Positions 33,415 to 42,771 of a stretch of 64,000 nucleotides of DNA are shown here, piece by piece. The position numbers were made by a program, and so were the translations under genes. The notes under the pieces were generated by a model, which saw only the letters and a list, made by a program, of their open reading frames with translations, did no database searches and was not told the origin of the DNA. Position 1 is the first letter of the stretch. Each line of letters begins with the position of its first letter. This stretch comes from a bacterium (GTDB lineage Bacteria; Patescibacteriota; Gracilibacteria; JAUYGZ01), in contig JAUYGZ010000003.1 of assembly GCA_030690415.1 (NCBI GenBank), positions 1-64,000 of the forward strand. Direction: 5' to 3'.

Positions 33415-35178
33415 ATGTGCGGTATCTTTGCCTATAAAGGCTATCAAACCAATGCCACAGAGCTGGTCTTCGAAGGTCTGAAAAATCTTGAATACCGGGG
33501 CTATGATTCATGGGGTATAGCCTGGAAGAAGAATCAACAGATTCAAGTCTACAAACAGGTTGGGAAGATCTCTGAAGCTTCCAGCGAACCTTTTGCCGAG
33601 CAAGAGTCCACCTTGGCCATGAGTCACTCCCGGTGGGCAACTCATGGAGCCGTGACCCAAAACAATGCTCATCCTCATTTCTCATCAGATCAGTCCATAG
33701 CGGTTATCCACAATGGGATAATAGAGAACTATCAGGAAATTCGAGACCGCTTGGGCAGGAGTCGTTTCAGCACGGAAACAGATACGGAAGTCATCGCAGA
33801 ACTGATTGCAGAGTATCGCAAAACAATGGATTTCGAGTCCGCGGCGAAGAAAGCCTGTCATGAGTTCGAAGGACGATATGCCTTTATTGCAATGAGCCAG
33901 GAGGACGACATGCTTATTGCGGCTCGACGGGGCTCGCCTCTGATTTTGGGCGTCGCGGCGGGAGAATGGTTTTTAGCATCTGATATTCCAGCTTTTTTGA
34001 AGCATACCCGAGAGGTCAACTATCTTGACGATGATCAGATGGTGGTCATTGGAGAAGAAGCCCGGTTTATCGACCTGCTCAGTGATATGGAGATCCAGAA
34101 GCGAACGGTCACCATTGACTGGACGGAAGAAGAGGCCCAAAAAGGGGACTATGACCACTTCATGCTGAAGGAGATCATGGATCAAAAAGAAACCATCATG
34201 AGGGCTATCAACCAAAATGAAGAAGAGATCCTCAAGATTGCCGAATACATCAAAAAAGCACGGGGGGTCTTTCTTTCCGGATGCGGCACGGCGGGAAAGG
34301 TCTGCATGGCTTCCGAATACTTTTTTTCGATTGTTGCCAACCGTCACGTCAACTTTGCGCCAGCATCCGAATTCCCCATTTACCATCACTTCCTCATTCC
34401 AGAAAGTCTCCTCATCGTGGTGTCCCAGAGCGGAGAAACAGCAGACGTTCTGGAAGCCATGAAAGTGGCGAAAGAAAAAGGAGCGAAAGTGCTCTCTATC
34501 GTCAACGTCCAGGGATCTTCCATCGCCAGAACCTCAGATTTTTCTCTGCAGATCAATGCGGGTCCGGAAAAAGCGGTGGCGTCTACCAAAGCTGCGACAT
34601 CGCAGCTCAGCCTCCTTCTCCTGATCGCATACGCCGTGGCGGGAAGGCTGGAAGAAGGGAAGAAACTGCTCATCGAAACCGCTTCGATGATCAATGATAT
34701 GCTCAACCCACGCTTTCTCAAGTACATTAAAGAAGTTGCAGACGCCATCAATCATTCTGAGCACACCTATATTATCGGCAAGGCGGCGAATTATCCCATG
34801 GCTTTGGAATCAGCGATCAAAATTCAGGAAGTCTCTTACATTCACGCGGAGGGCTTCGCGGCCGGAGAGCTCAAGCATGGACCAATAGCGCTCATCACCC
34901 CGGGGACGCCCTGTATAGCCTTGATAGCCGAAGACGAAGTGAGGCAGGATATTCTCAATAGCACGATGGAATTGAAAAGTCGTGGCGCTTATATTATCGG
35001 AGTCTCCCCCAACATGCACGAGTGCTTTGACCACTGGATCCGTGTTCCCGATGCCGGCATAGCTTCTCCTATCGTCAATGTGATTCCAATCCAGCTCCTG
35101 GCTTACCACTTATCTGTTCTCCGTGGCTGTAATCCGGATATGCCGCGCAACTTAGCAAAATCTGTAACCGTGAAATAG
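33415..35178 (+). CDS. glmS: Glutamine-fructose-6-phosphate aminotransferase (isomerizing)
   Basis: 587 residues. The N-terminal class II glutaminase domain starts MCGIFAY with the nucleophile Cys2, and has HSRWATHG. Two SIS domains follow (about 275-405 and 445-575) with LSGCGTAGKVCMASEY, VSQSGETADVLEA and EGFAAGELKHGPIALI. The C-terminus ends RNLAKSVTVK. It makes glucosamine 6-phosphate, the entry to UDP-GlcNAc and the cell wall. The leader has a hairpin and heptamer repeats. A diverged second copy of the last codons follows the gene at 35215-35247. Confidence 0.96.
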   Translation: MCGIFAYKGYQTNATELVFEGLKNLEYRGYDSWGIAWKKNQQIQVYKQVGKISEASSEPFAEQESTLAMSHSRWATHGAVTQNNAHPHFSSDQSIAVIHNGIIENYQEIRDRLGRSRFSTETDTEVIAELIAEYRKTMDFESAAKKACHEFEGRYAFIAMSQEDDMLIAARRGSPLILGVAAGEWFLASDIPAFLKHTREVNYLDDDQMVVIGEEARFIDLLSDMEIQKRTVTIDWTEEEAQKGDYDHFMLKEIMDQKETIMRAINQNEEEILKIAEYIKKARGVFLSGCGTAGKVCMASEYFFSIVANRHVNFAPASEFPIYHHFLIPESLLIVVSQSGETADVLEAMKVAKEKGAKVLSIVNVQGSSIARTSDFSLQINAGPEKAVASTKAATSQLSLLLLIAYAVAGRLEEGKKLLIETASMINDMLNPRFLKYIKEVADAINHSEHTYIIGKAANYPMALESAIKIQEVSYIHAEGFAAGELKHGPIALITPGTPCIALIAEDEVRQDILNSTMELKSRGAYIIGVSPNMHECFDHWIRVPDAGIASPIVNVIPIQLLAYHLSVLRGCNPDMPRNLAKSVTVK

Positions 35179-35214
35179 CGGAACGCGGCATTCTGAGCCA
35201 GTCGATGGATGCAG

Positions 35215-35247
35215 AGGAATTTGGCGAAGTCCGTCACCGTCAAATAA
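35215..35247 (+). pseudogene. Remnant of a second glmS 3' end
   Basis: These 33 bases encode RNLAKSVTVK and a stop, the same ten residues as the end of the intact glmS, but eight of the ten codons differ synonymously. An upstream in-frame TGA (35194) and an apparent two-base insertion before it show it is not translated as a gene. It looks like the tail of a deleted or replaced glmS homologue. Confidence 0.6.
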
Positions 35248-35249
35248 GA

Positions 35250-36290
35250 CTAGGCTCCATCTTTGTCTTTGTGGTCATGGTCTTTCGGTTTCATCAAAGG
35301 AGTCTCCTGAGCGTGAATCTGAGGCCATAGGGGCTGATTTATGATATTCCGAAATACCTCGATAACTTCTGCATGGTAGGAGCAGTGCCGTAGAGAGATT
35401 TCGAGTAAGACCGCCTGATAGGCCTTCAGGTAGATGCTTCGATGATGAGAATCGAAAAGTTCGCCGAGATCTTTGAGTGTGTCGTGCTCAATGCCAATTT
35501 CTTTGATATCATCCCTGATTATTTTGATTTCACGATCATATATTTTTTCTACACGATTCTTGATATCCTCATCGGAATCGAGGGAGTTAACAACGTGATC
35601 CGCTAATGAATGAATGGAAAGGGTTATATGGCTTTTAAGCAACATAAGAACGTGAGACACATATCCAGCCTCATAAGAATGGAATGAATCCTCTGAGGAT
35701 TTCTGGTCGAAGGTTACCAGTTCCTCCAGTTCTTGAGACAGTGTCTGGAACGATGATGCATTATCATATTTTGGAAAGGGATAAAAAAGCTGATCCAGCA
35801 ATGAGGATGCCAGTGAAAATGCCTCTGGTTGGATTCCTTCCCCTTTGGTGAGAAGGAGATCATACAACAACGTAGAAACATCCGGGTGCCCCGCAATAAT
35901 CTCTTCGATCAGATACCGTTCTAGAACGGTCATCTCTCCAATGGTCGAAAACCAACTGGATTGCTCTGTCACCAATTCCAGAAGTCCTTCATTTTCTGCG
36001 GCAGCATCAGTCGAGCTTGGGCGGATGTGAAATCCATACTTAGAGAGTTCACTAAAAAGAATGTGCTTCCCAGTGTACCGAATCACTGCCGGTGAATGGG
36101 CAGAGCCCTTTCGGAAGACCAGAAGTGGGAGGAGCATGTGCTTGATCTCGGCAAGTTGAAGCTCAGTCAGATCTCCTACTTCAGTCCAGTTTTGTGGAAG
36201 TAATGGCTCATGTTCCTCTCCCTGAGATTTCTGCTCCTTCGTTGGCTCTTGTGGAACAAATTCAGGAAGGGGTGATTCGGGGGTTCCCAT
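35250..36290 (-). CDS. Protein of unknown function, mostly helical
   Basis: 346 residues from ATG 36290 (MGTPESPLPEF). An upstream ATG adds 20 residues that look unrelated. There is a Pro/Glu-rich N-terminus (about 1-35) and a long helical body including MTVLERYLIEEIIAGHPDVS and NRVEKIYDREIKIIRDDIKE. The C-terminus is His/Lys/Asp-rich (KPKDHDHKDKDGA), possibly metal binding. There are no membrane helices or signal peptide. I do not recognise the family. It lies 10 bases behind the peptidase start region in reverse order, so it is not clearly in that operon. Confidence 0.65.
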   Translation of the reverse strand: MGTPESPLPEFVPQEPTKEQKSQGEEHEPLLPQNWTEVGDLTELQLAEIKHMLLPLLVFRKGSAHSPAVIRYTGKHILFSELSKYGFHIRPSSTDAAAENEGLLELVTEQSSWFSTIGEMTVLERYLIEEIIAGHPDVSTLLYDLLLTKGEGIQPEAFSLASSLLDQLFYPFPKYDNASSFQTLSQELEELVTFDQKSSEDSFHSYEAGYVSHVLMLLKSHITLSIHSLADHVVNSLDSDEDIKNRVEKIYDREIKIIRDDIKEIGIEHDTLKDLGELFDSHHRSIYLKAYQAVLLEISLRHCSYHAEVIEVFRNIINQPLWPQIHAQETPLMKPKDHDHKDKDGA

Positions 36291-36359
36291 ACGACAAATA
36301 AAGAGAGAGCAGTCTATCTCAGAATCAGGAAAAGAGCAAGAAGAAGGCAAAAAGTGGTG

Positions 36360-37382
36360 TCATGATAGCTGAACCTCCTTCGAACTCTTCGTAATCACCT
36401 CACATCCATCCTCCGTCACGATCACGGTATCTTCAATGCGCACCCCACCAATGCTTGGCTTATAAAGCCCCGGTTCAATAGTGATGACCATTCCCTCTTT
36501 CAGCTCCAGGTCAGTTCGAATCGAAACGCCGGGGTCTTCATGGATTTCCAGTCCAACGCCATGACCGAGGCTATGCGTAAAATATTTGGCTTCTTTTCCG
36601 AGGAGGGCCCTGACACTGGTGGCCAAATCTCTTATGTTTATTCCCGGACGAACCATATTTACCCCCGCTTGTTGAGCTTTCAAGAGCTGATTATACATTT
36701 CCTGAACGGCAGGAATGCCTTTCCCAATAAAAAAACAACGGGTCATATCAGACATGTACCCTTTCCACTTCACCCCCTGATCGATGAGGATGGCATCATC
36801 TTTTTTCAGTTTTGTTGAACCTGAATGATGGTGGGGAATAGCTCCATTCACGCCAAAGGCCACTATGGGGTCGAAGGAAACGCCATCCGCCATCTCATCC
36901 GAAAGCTGTCGAAATCGATTGGCCATCTGCTTCTCCGTCACGCCGGGTTTGAATTCGGGCAAGAGTTTTTTCAGGATCCGATCTCCCAGATCAGCTGCTT
37001 TGCGTAGTTTCTCGAGTTCATCAGCAGTTTTCACGAGTCGAAGATTTCTGATCATTCCTTTACTGTGTTGCCATTGCCGACCGGGAAGGGTTTTCTTCCA
37101 TCGTTCCAATCCGGAGATGGTCAAATGATCTTCTTCAAAAACCAGAGTTTTCACTTCCGAAAGCAGTTTATCGAGCTGAGCAGGCCAGCCATTCTTCAGA
37201 TCAAAGAGTCTAACACCGTTTTTTTTGACCTTTTTGGCGAGGAGCCAGTAACGCTGATCGGTGGCCAGAATCATTGAGTTCGGCATGGCCACAACAAAAC
37301 CTTCCCCATTGAAATTCGTCAGATAAAAGACATGTTCAGGCTTCGTCACCAGATAGGCCGTGGATTTATTGGGTTTGAGCAT
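36360..37382 (-). CDS. Xaa-Pro aminopeptidase (M24B)
   Basis: 340 residues. An N-terminal creatinase-like domain (1-120) precedes the pita-bread domain with metal ligands in IDQGVKWKGYMSDMTR (two Asp), HSLGHGVGLEIHE (His), ITIEPGLY (Glu) and GVRIEDT (Glu). It removes N-terminal residues next to proline, with two Mn or Co ions, in the cytosol. Its 5' end overlaps the DUF192 gene by 17 bases, so they are one transcript. Confidence 0.92.
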   Translation of the reverse strand: MLKPNKSTAYLVTKPEHVFYLTNFNGEGFVVAMPNSMILATDQRYWLLAKKVKKNGVRLFDLKNGWPAQLDKLLSEVKTLVFEEDHLTISGLERWKKTLPGRQWQHSKGMIRNLRLVKTADELEKLRKAADLGDRILKKLLPEFKPGVTEKQMANRFRQLSDEMADGVSFDPIVAFGVNGAIPHHHSGSTKLKKDDAILIDQGVKWKGYMSDMTRCFFIGKGIPAVQEMYNQLLKAQQAGVNMVRPGINIRDLATSVRALLGKEAKYFTHSLGHGVGLEIHEDPGVSIRTDLELKEGMVITIEPGLYKPSIGGVRIEDTVIVTEDGCEVITKSSKEVQLS

Positions 37383-37821
37383 CTTGTATCAGGTTAAACT
37401 GAAGGGGGTCCCCAGCTTTGATCTCCAACTCTAGGGCTCTTCCAGCGTTGATTTCCAGGGCGTACTGAGCGTTTCCAGCAGAAGGATAGGTGGGGCATGC
37501 TTGCGTTTCAGGAGGGCACGGGTCCATGGTCTGAATATCCACGACCACTTGCTTCGCATCGATATAGAGGATGTCCAGGGGAATGAGCGTGTTCTTCATC
37601 CAAAAAGACAGAGGGCGTTCTTGTTCGAAAACGAAGAGCATGCCGGCATCAGGATGAAGAGACTTCCGATTCATAAGGCCCAATTGCTGCTCTTCAGTCG
37701 TGACGGCCAGCTCAACCCTGATACGGTCTCCGGAAGGGGTCAGAATTTCAGAGCTAATACCCTGAGGAGTGCAGGCACTTGAGAGCAGAACAGAAGTCAG
37801 AAGGAAGAATAATCGTTTCAT
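37366..37821 (-). CDS. DUF192 lipoprotein
   Basis: 151 residues from ATG 37821 (MKRLFFLLTSVLLSSAC), which gives a signal peptide ending at a Cys with a lipobox-like LSSAC. The DUF192 domain has LAVTTEEQQLGLMNRKSLHP, GMLFVFEQERPLSFWMKNTL, PLDILYID and the closing YALEINAG segment. DUF192 proteins are small, often exported, with no established activity. Overlap with the peptidase gene downstream suggests cotranscription. Confidence 0.88.
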   Translation of the reverse strand: MKRLFFLLTSVLLSSACTPQGISSEILTPSGDRIRVELAVTTEEQQLGLMNRKSLHPDAGMLFVFEQERPLSFWMKNTLIPLDILYIDAKQVVVDIQTMDPCPPETQACPTYPSAGNAQYALEINAGRALELEIKAGDPLQFNLIQDAQTQ

Positions 37822-37947
37822 AAGAGAAAAGGGAAGACCAAATCTTGTATACACAAACAGCTTAAGAGCTTTAGGAGACAATGAAAAGCCGAAGAATGAG
37901 GTTTCACAATCGAGACTTGCTGTTTGGAATAAGATTTTCTACCATGA

Positions 37948-39372
37948 TTGTCCATCACCAGAAGAGACTTGAGCCTCCAAATCCCCCCCAATTCCGAACA
38001 AGCTGAAAGAGCCGTCCTGGGCTCGATCCTCATCGACAACCGGTCTTTGGTTAAAATAGCCGATTTTCTCAAGGACGAGGACTTTTACTACGACAAAAAT
38101 GCCATGGTCTATCGGGCCTGCTTGGAGCTTTTTAATGAACACACTCCTATTGATCTCACGACGCTCAATTCCAAACTCTCAGATCAAAAAATTCTGGAAA
38201 AAATCGGGGGAATCAGTTTTGTCGCATCTCTTGCCGAAGATGTGCCAACCGCATCTCATATTTATGAATATGGGATGATCGTGAAGAGCAAGTCGACCCT
38301 TCGGAAGCTCATCATCGTTGGAGACGAGATCAAGGGCTTTGGGTACCAGGAAGATGAAAAGGTGGATGAGCTTTTGGACAGAGCTGAGCAGTCGCTGTTT
38401 CATATCACCCAGACTTTTATCCGTAATACCTTCACGCACGTGAAGGAAATTTTGAGTCTGCGCTACGAAGAGTTTGCTGAGCTACATGAAGAAAAAGATC
38501 CCGACAGGGTCAATGGGGTCAAAAGTGGATTTCGAGATCTGGACAATATTCTCAATGGATTCAAGCCTTCTGAGCTTATCATCATAGCAGGACGACCCGC
38601 TATGGGGAAAACAGCTTTCGCTCTTTCTATAGCGCAAAACTCAGCTCTCAAATTCGGTAAGAGCGTGGCAATCTTTTCTCTCGAGATGTCCAAGGAACAA
38701 TTGGTGGATCGAATGTTCGCCTCTCTCCTCATGGTGGATTCCTGGAAGCTGAAAAAGGGGATGTTGGATGACGAGGACTTTGCGCGTATCGGGACGGTGA
38801 TGGATGAGCTCAGTAAAGCAAACATTTACATCGACGATAGCCTTGGGAATTCCATGACGGAGCTGCGTTCAAAGGTTCGCCGCCTAAAAATGGAGAAGGG
38901 CCTGGATTTAATCATTGTGGATTATCTGCAGCTTATGTCCATGGGAGCCAGCATCGCTAACAGAGTCCAGGAAATTAGTGAAATTTCCCGAAACATGAAG
39001 CAGATTGCGAGAGAATTACATGTTCCCGTCATCGCACTTTCTCAGCTCTCACGAGCCGTTGAATCCCGACCTGACAAAAGACCTCAGCTTTCTGATTTGC
39101 GAGAATCGGGAGCCATCGAACAGGATGCGGACGCGGTCCTCATGCTGTATCGGGAGGAATACTATGACCCTGACACGGATCGCAAAGGTCTCGCGGACGT
39201 GCTCATTCGAAAACATCGAAATGGGCCGACCGGTCGGGTAGAACTCATTTTCAAATCAGAACAAACTCGTTTTTACGATATCGATCGAGTACACCAGGGG
39301 CTGGGAATGAAACACCAGACTCCTTCCAATTCTCCGGTAGAAATGCCGACTCAGATGTCGTATCCGTATTAG
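37948..39372 (+). CDS. dnaB: Replicative DNA helicase DnaB
   Basis: 474 residues from a TTG start. No in-frame ATG exists before the conserved N-terminal domain (PPNSEQAERAVLGSILID). The RecA-like domain has Walker A GRPAMGKTAF near residue 215, Walker B LIIVDYLQLM and the arginine-finger region SDLRESGAIEQDADAV. A hexameric 5'-3' helicase at the replication fork. No intein. TTGCTG-17-TACCAT lies just before the start codon (37917-37945), which would give an almost leaderless transcript. Confidence 0.95.
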   Translation: MSITRRDLSLQIPPNSEQAERAVLGSILIDNRSLVKIADFLKDEDFYYDKNAMVYRACLELFNEHTPIDLTTLNSKLSDQKILEKIGGISFVASLAEDVPTASHIYEYGMIVKSKSTLRKLIIVGDEIKGFGYQEDEKVDELLDRAEQSLFHITQTFIRNTFTHVKEILSLRYEEFAELHEEKDPDRVNGVKSGFRDLDNILNGFKPSELIIIAGRPAMGKTAFALSIAQNSALKFGKSVAIFSLEMSKEQLVDRMFASLLMVDSWKLKKGMLDDEDFARIGTVMDELSKANIYIDDSLGNSMTELRSKVRRLKMEKGLDLIIVDYLQLMSMGASIANRVQEISEISRNMKQIARELHVPVIALSQLSRAVESRPDKRPQLSDLRESGAIEQDADAVLMLYREEYYDPDTDRKGLADVLIRKHRNGPTGRVELIFKSEQTRFYDIDRVHQGLGMKHQTPSNSPVEMPTQMSYPY

Positions 39373-39480
39373 AGCGCAACTGAAGTCCATTTTTTCGGAA
39401 CCCTTGGCCCATATCTCTCTTCCCCTTGCTTGCCCGATGTTCAGGCGGGTAAGGGGTTAGGGGTTCCTTCTTTCCAAGTA

Positions 39481-40224
39481 TCAGTGTTTTTTGCGGTACG
39501 CCAAACCAATCATCACTAAGCCAATAAGAACCATGGGGACACTGAGCCAGGTTCCCGCAGTGATGCCGAGGAAGACCCAATCAGGGATTCTCCATAGGGT
39601 TTCCGTAAAGGCCCTTCCAAATCCTTCCAGGATAAAATACCAGCCGGCAATAGAGCCTATTCGATGGGGACGTTTCCAAAGAAAATAAAGAATTCCAAAA
39701 ACAATGAAGTTTGCCAGAGCGTTATAAAGCTGGGCGGGATGGAGACACCCTTCATAGCCGGGGACATAAAAACACCAGGGGACAGTGGTTGGGAACCCCC
39801 AAATTTCTCCATTCAAAAAATTGCCAATCCGGCCCAATCCAACGGCGAGCGCGATAGGAGGCAGGATGTCGTCGCCAAACTTCATAATATTCCATTTCTC
39901 TTTTTTGAGAAAATAAAGAATATAGGCCATCGTGCCGATAAACGCTCCATGAAAACTTCTCCCGCCTTCCCATGCCTTAAAAATTTGAAGCGGGTCTTCC
40001 CAGATCCACTGGGGTTCGTAAAAAAGGACGAATCCGAGCCTCCCAGAAATAACAAGGACTATAAATGCCCAGAGACAAAGATCCAATATTTTTTCCTTAT
40101 CATACTTCGCCACGTAAGCGAGCCAGAGATAGGTTATGAGGAGTCCGAGCAGATACATCAGGGCGTAGTACCGCACTCCAAAATCACCAATCTGAAAGAG
40201 GTAGGGGGAAAGGTTGAAATCCAT
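39481..40224 (-). CDS. lgt: Prolipoprotein diacylglyceryl transferase
   Basis: 247 residues, about seven membrane helices. Lgt signature GRIGNFLNGEIWG with the catalytic Arg/Asn, GGRSFHGAFIG and HPAQLYNAL. It moves diacylglycerol from phosphatidylglycerol to the lipobox Cys of prolipoproteins, such as those encoded at 564 and 37366. No lspA is in the window. The gene is 9 bases downstream of miaB in transcription order. Confidence 0.95.
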   Translation of the reverse strand: MDFNLSPYLFQIGDFGVRYYALMYLLGLLITYLWLAYVAKYDKEKILDLCLWAFIVLVISGRLGFVLFYEPQWIWEDPLQIFKAWEGGRSFHGAFIGTMAYILYFLKKEKWNIMKFGDDILPPIALAVGLGRIGNFLNGEIWGFPTTVPWCFYVPGYEGCLHPAQLYNALANFIVFGILYFLWKRPHRIGSIAGWYFILEGFGRAFTETLWRIPDWVFLGITAGTWLSVPMVLIGLVMIGLAYRKKH

Positions 40225-40233
40225 GATAACACA

Positions 40234-41646
40234 TTAAAGAACTTTCAAATCTGAGGTCTGAAGTGAGTTCACCTCAGAACGAATGGAGCGAGCTTTTTGT
40301 CCGGGAATAGTCTCACCATCCATGATCCATTCTAACGTTTTGCAAATCCTGACGTCCAGCAAATCGCCTGGCAGCGCTCCTTCATTCGTAGCAATTCGTA
40401 CGGTACGATTCGTTCGAGTCTTTCCCACAGCGACGCCATCGGCAAAGGTGTCCACCAGGACTTCCCAGATCTCTCCCAGATAGAGCTGATTGTTCTCAGC
40501 GGAAGTCTGGCGTATGAGATCATTGAGTTCGTGATAGCGGTTGTTCTTCACCTCTTTTGGGATATCATCATTCAAAAATCGTCCGGCGTAGGTTTCTTTT
40601 CGTTCGGAATACATTGAAGTATAGGATAAATCAAAGCGTGCTTCACGGGCCACTCTCAGGGTGTTCTGAAACTGTTCCTCTGTTTCACCACTGAAGCCCA
40701 CGATGACATCAGTTGAGATTCCGGCTCGTGGCATATGCTTTCGGATCATCCTGATGAGGCTCAAGAAATGTTCAGCCGTGTAGTGACGGTTCATTCTTTT
40801 CAGCATCTCATCGTCACCAGACTGCAGGGGGATGTGCACGTGTTCGCAGACTTTCTCCAATTCGGCCATTTTCTGAATCAGCTCTTCCGTAATATCTTTC
40901 GGATGTGGTGAAGTGTAACGAATTCTCTTCAGGCCTTCAATCTGGTTCAACTCCATGAGGAGACGGGTGAACGGGTGGTGTTTGGAGTCATCTGAGAATT
41001 GGGAATCATAGACGTCATTCTTGTTGCCGTAGGAGTTGACATTTTGTCCCAGAAGCAGGATCTCAAGGACTCCTTGATCAGCCATTTCTTTCGCGTCAGC
41101 GATAATATGAGACATCATTCGAGATCGCTCTCTTCCACGGGAATAGGGGACAATGCAAAAGGTGCAAAAATTATCACATCCGGTCATGATGGGAAGCAAT
41201 CCTCGAAATCCGGAGCTTTGCTTCGCTCGAATATCCAGGTAGTCCTGATCTCCGAATTTTCGACCAAGGTCATTGGGGGTTTTCTCCCGGAGAATATAAT
41301 CCACTTGATCCAGGTCTTCCATACGAAACACAAAATCGACCGTATCCAGGAGCTCCAGGATCTTGTCTTTTTCTTCGTCGTCCTGAGTGCTGGTCTGACG
41401 AACCATACATCCGGTAATGCCGACTCGGAGTCGTTTGTTCTTTCGCTTCATTCGGGAGAGTTCCTTCATGTGTCCGACAATCTTATCCTCCGCTTTTTGC
41501 TTGATCGAGCAGCTGACATAAATGATCAGGTCAGACTCCCTCCAGTCGTCGCAGGAAACGTAACCATTTTTTTCACAGACGGTTGAGACGCGTTGAGCAT
41601 CTGAGACATTCATCTGACAGCCATGGACTTCGATGTGATACTTCAT
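40234..41646 (-). CDS. miaB: tRNA-2-methylthio-N6-dimethylallyladenosine synthase
   Basis: 470 residues. The N-terminal UPF0004 domain has three Cys for the auxiliary cluster (HGCQMNVSD, YVSCSIKQKAE, ITGCMVRQ). The radical-SAM motif is TGCDNFCTFCIVPYSRGRE. A C-terminal TRAM domain (EIWEVLVDTFADGVAVGKTR) follows. It adds the methylthio group to i6A37 of tRNAs reading UNN codons. Other methylthiotransferases (MtaB, RimO) have different spacing and C-termini, so MiaB is preferred. Confidence 0.93.
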   Translation of the reverse strand: MKYHIEVHGCQMNVSDAQRVSTVCEKNGYVSCDDWRESDLIIYVSCSIKQKAEDKIVGHMKELSRMKRKNKRLRVGITGCMVRQTSTQDDEEKDKILELLDTVDFVFRMEDLDQVDYILREKTPNDLGRKFGDQDYLDIRAKQSSGFRGLLPIMTGCDNFCTFCIVPYSRGRERSRMMSHIIADAKEMADQGVLEILLLGQNVNSYGNKNDVYDSQFSDDSKHHPFTRLLMELNQIEGLKRIRYTSPHPKDITEELIQKMAELEKVCEHVHIPLQSGDDEMLKRMNRHYTAEHFLSLIRMIRKHMPRAGISTDVIVGFSGETEEQFQNTLRVAREARFDLSYTSMYSERKETYAGRFLNDDIPKEVKNNRYHELNDLIRQTSAENNQLYLGEIWEVLVDTFADGVAVGKTRTNRTVRIATNEGALPGDLLDVRICKTLEWIMDGETIPGQKARSIRSEVNSLQTSDLKVL

Positions 41647-41814
41647 GGGGAAGGAGTAGAAGGACTGTTGGGACTATTAAGATATTAAGGCTACTGAGAA
41701 ACAGTAGCCAGAGTATATCAAAAAATGAACCGAAAAAAATCAAAAGAGGGTTCAAAAAAGCCTCTAAACTCAGTAATCTTGATCCTCACAGTCCTCACAG
41801 TATTAACAATCTTC

Positions 41815-42729
41815 CTATCTAATATTCACCCGATACCATCCAGTCTTCACCTGAACGAATTCCAGGACACGATTATAGATTCGGACAAAGAAACGGCTCC
41901 ACACAAACCAAGCCATGAGGAAAATCAGGGGAATGATCAAAAAAGTCCAATTATGACCAAACACTTCCAGTTTGATGAGAGCATTGTAGAGGAAGTGAAG
42001 GAATATCGTGACAAAGAAACCTTCCATGATCATCACGTTCCTCTTAATACTCTGATGCTGTCCCTCAATACGGGGAAGTAAGAACAGAAAAGTTCCATGA
42101 AAACGAATAGCCCGAGCTAAATTTGAGCCCAGATTTTGCCAGAGCTTTTCCTGCTTACTGTCTTCACGGATAAAAGGAGCAAAATAGGCTTTTCCAAAAT
42201 AAAGCCCAAAAACTGATGCAAAGAGAGTGTGTGCCAGCATGGTGCCAAACGAACGGATTGCAAAAATAGCCAGAAAGCTACCACTGAGCTGAAAGCTGTC
42301 CCATGCACGGGAAAAGTAGTAATAATTTTCCGTGAGAGCAAACCCGATTCCCACCATGGCCGCATACACGATGCCATCAACCACCTGATTAAAGGACTTT
42401 TCAGAAGCCCTCATGCAGATCAAAAAGGCTGTTGCCTTGACCGTCTCTTCCACGACGGCGACAAAAACGAGGAAGAGTGCTGTGAAGACAAGGGGGTCCG
42501 AAACAGTTTGCTGAATAAGCGAGACGACATCAAAATGAGGGTACTTTGCGAAGATTTTTTGGAGACCGAAAACTGGAATGGTGGAAAGTCCTCCCAGAAC
42601 CAATGCCAGAAAAATTCCTCCAAATGGCTCAGTGTCACGACTATCCAAATAGCGATACACGAGAACCCAACCCAGTGCGGGGACGAGGGCAAGGAGGATC
42701 AGAAAGCCTGTGGTGAGATTAAAAGTCAT
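41815..42729 (-). CDS. PrsW-like membrane protease
   Basis: 304 residues with about eight membrane helices. Family motifs: VEETVKA (EExxK type), FALTENYYYF, HTLFASVFG and FLHFLYNAL, the conserved Glu/His residues of PrsW/CPBP-type intramembrane proteases. B. subtilis PrsW starts cleavage of the anti-sigma factor RsiW; no anti-sigma factor gene is seen here, so the substrate is unknown. Confidence 0.85.
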   Translation of the reverse strand: MTFNLTTGFLILLALVPALGWVLVYRYLDSRDTEPFGGIFLALVLGGLSTIPVFGLQKIFAKYPHFDVVSLIQQTVSDPLVFTALFLVFVAVVEETVKATAFLICMRASEKSFNQVVDGIVYAAMVGIGFALTENYYYFSRAWDSFQLSGSFLAIFAIRSFGTMLAHTLFASVFGLYFGKAYFAPFIREDSKQEKLWQNLGSNLARAIRFHGTFLFLLPRIEGQHQSIKRNVMIMEGFFVTIFLHFLYNALIKLEVFGHNWTFLIIPLIFLMAWFVWSRFFVRIYNRVLEFVQVKTGWYRVNIR

Positions 42730-42771
42730 TGAGGGGCAAAGGTGTATTCCCTCAATTATAACACAACAATG

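Noticed and set aside
41725-42081. Plus-strand ORF starting with a Lys-rich segment and a hydrophobic helix
   Set aside because: Most of it is antisense to the well supported PrsW-like gene. The hydrophobic part comes from a short repetitive intergenic stretch.
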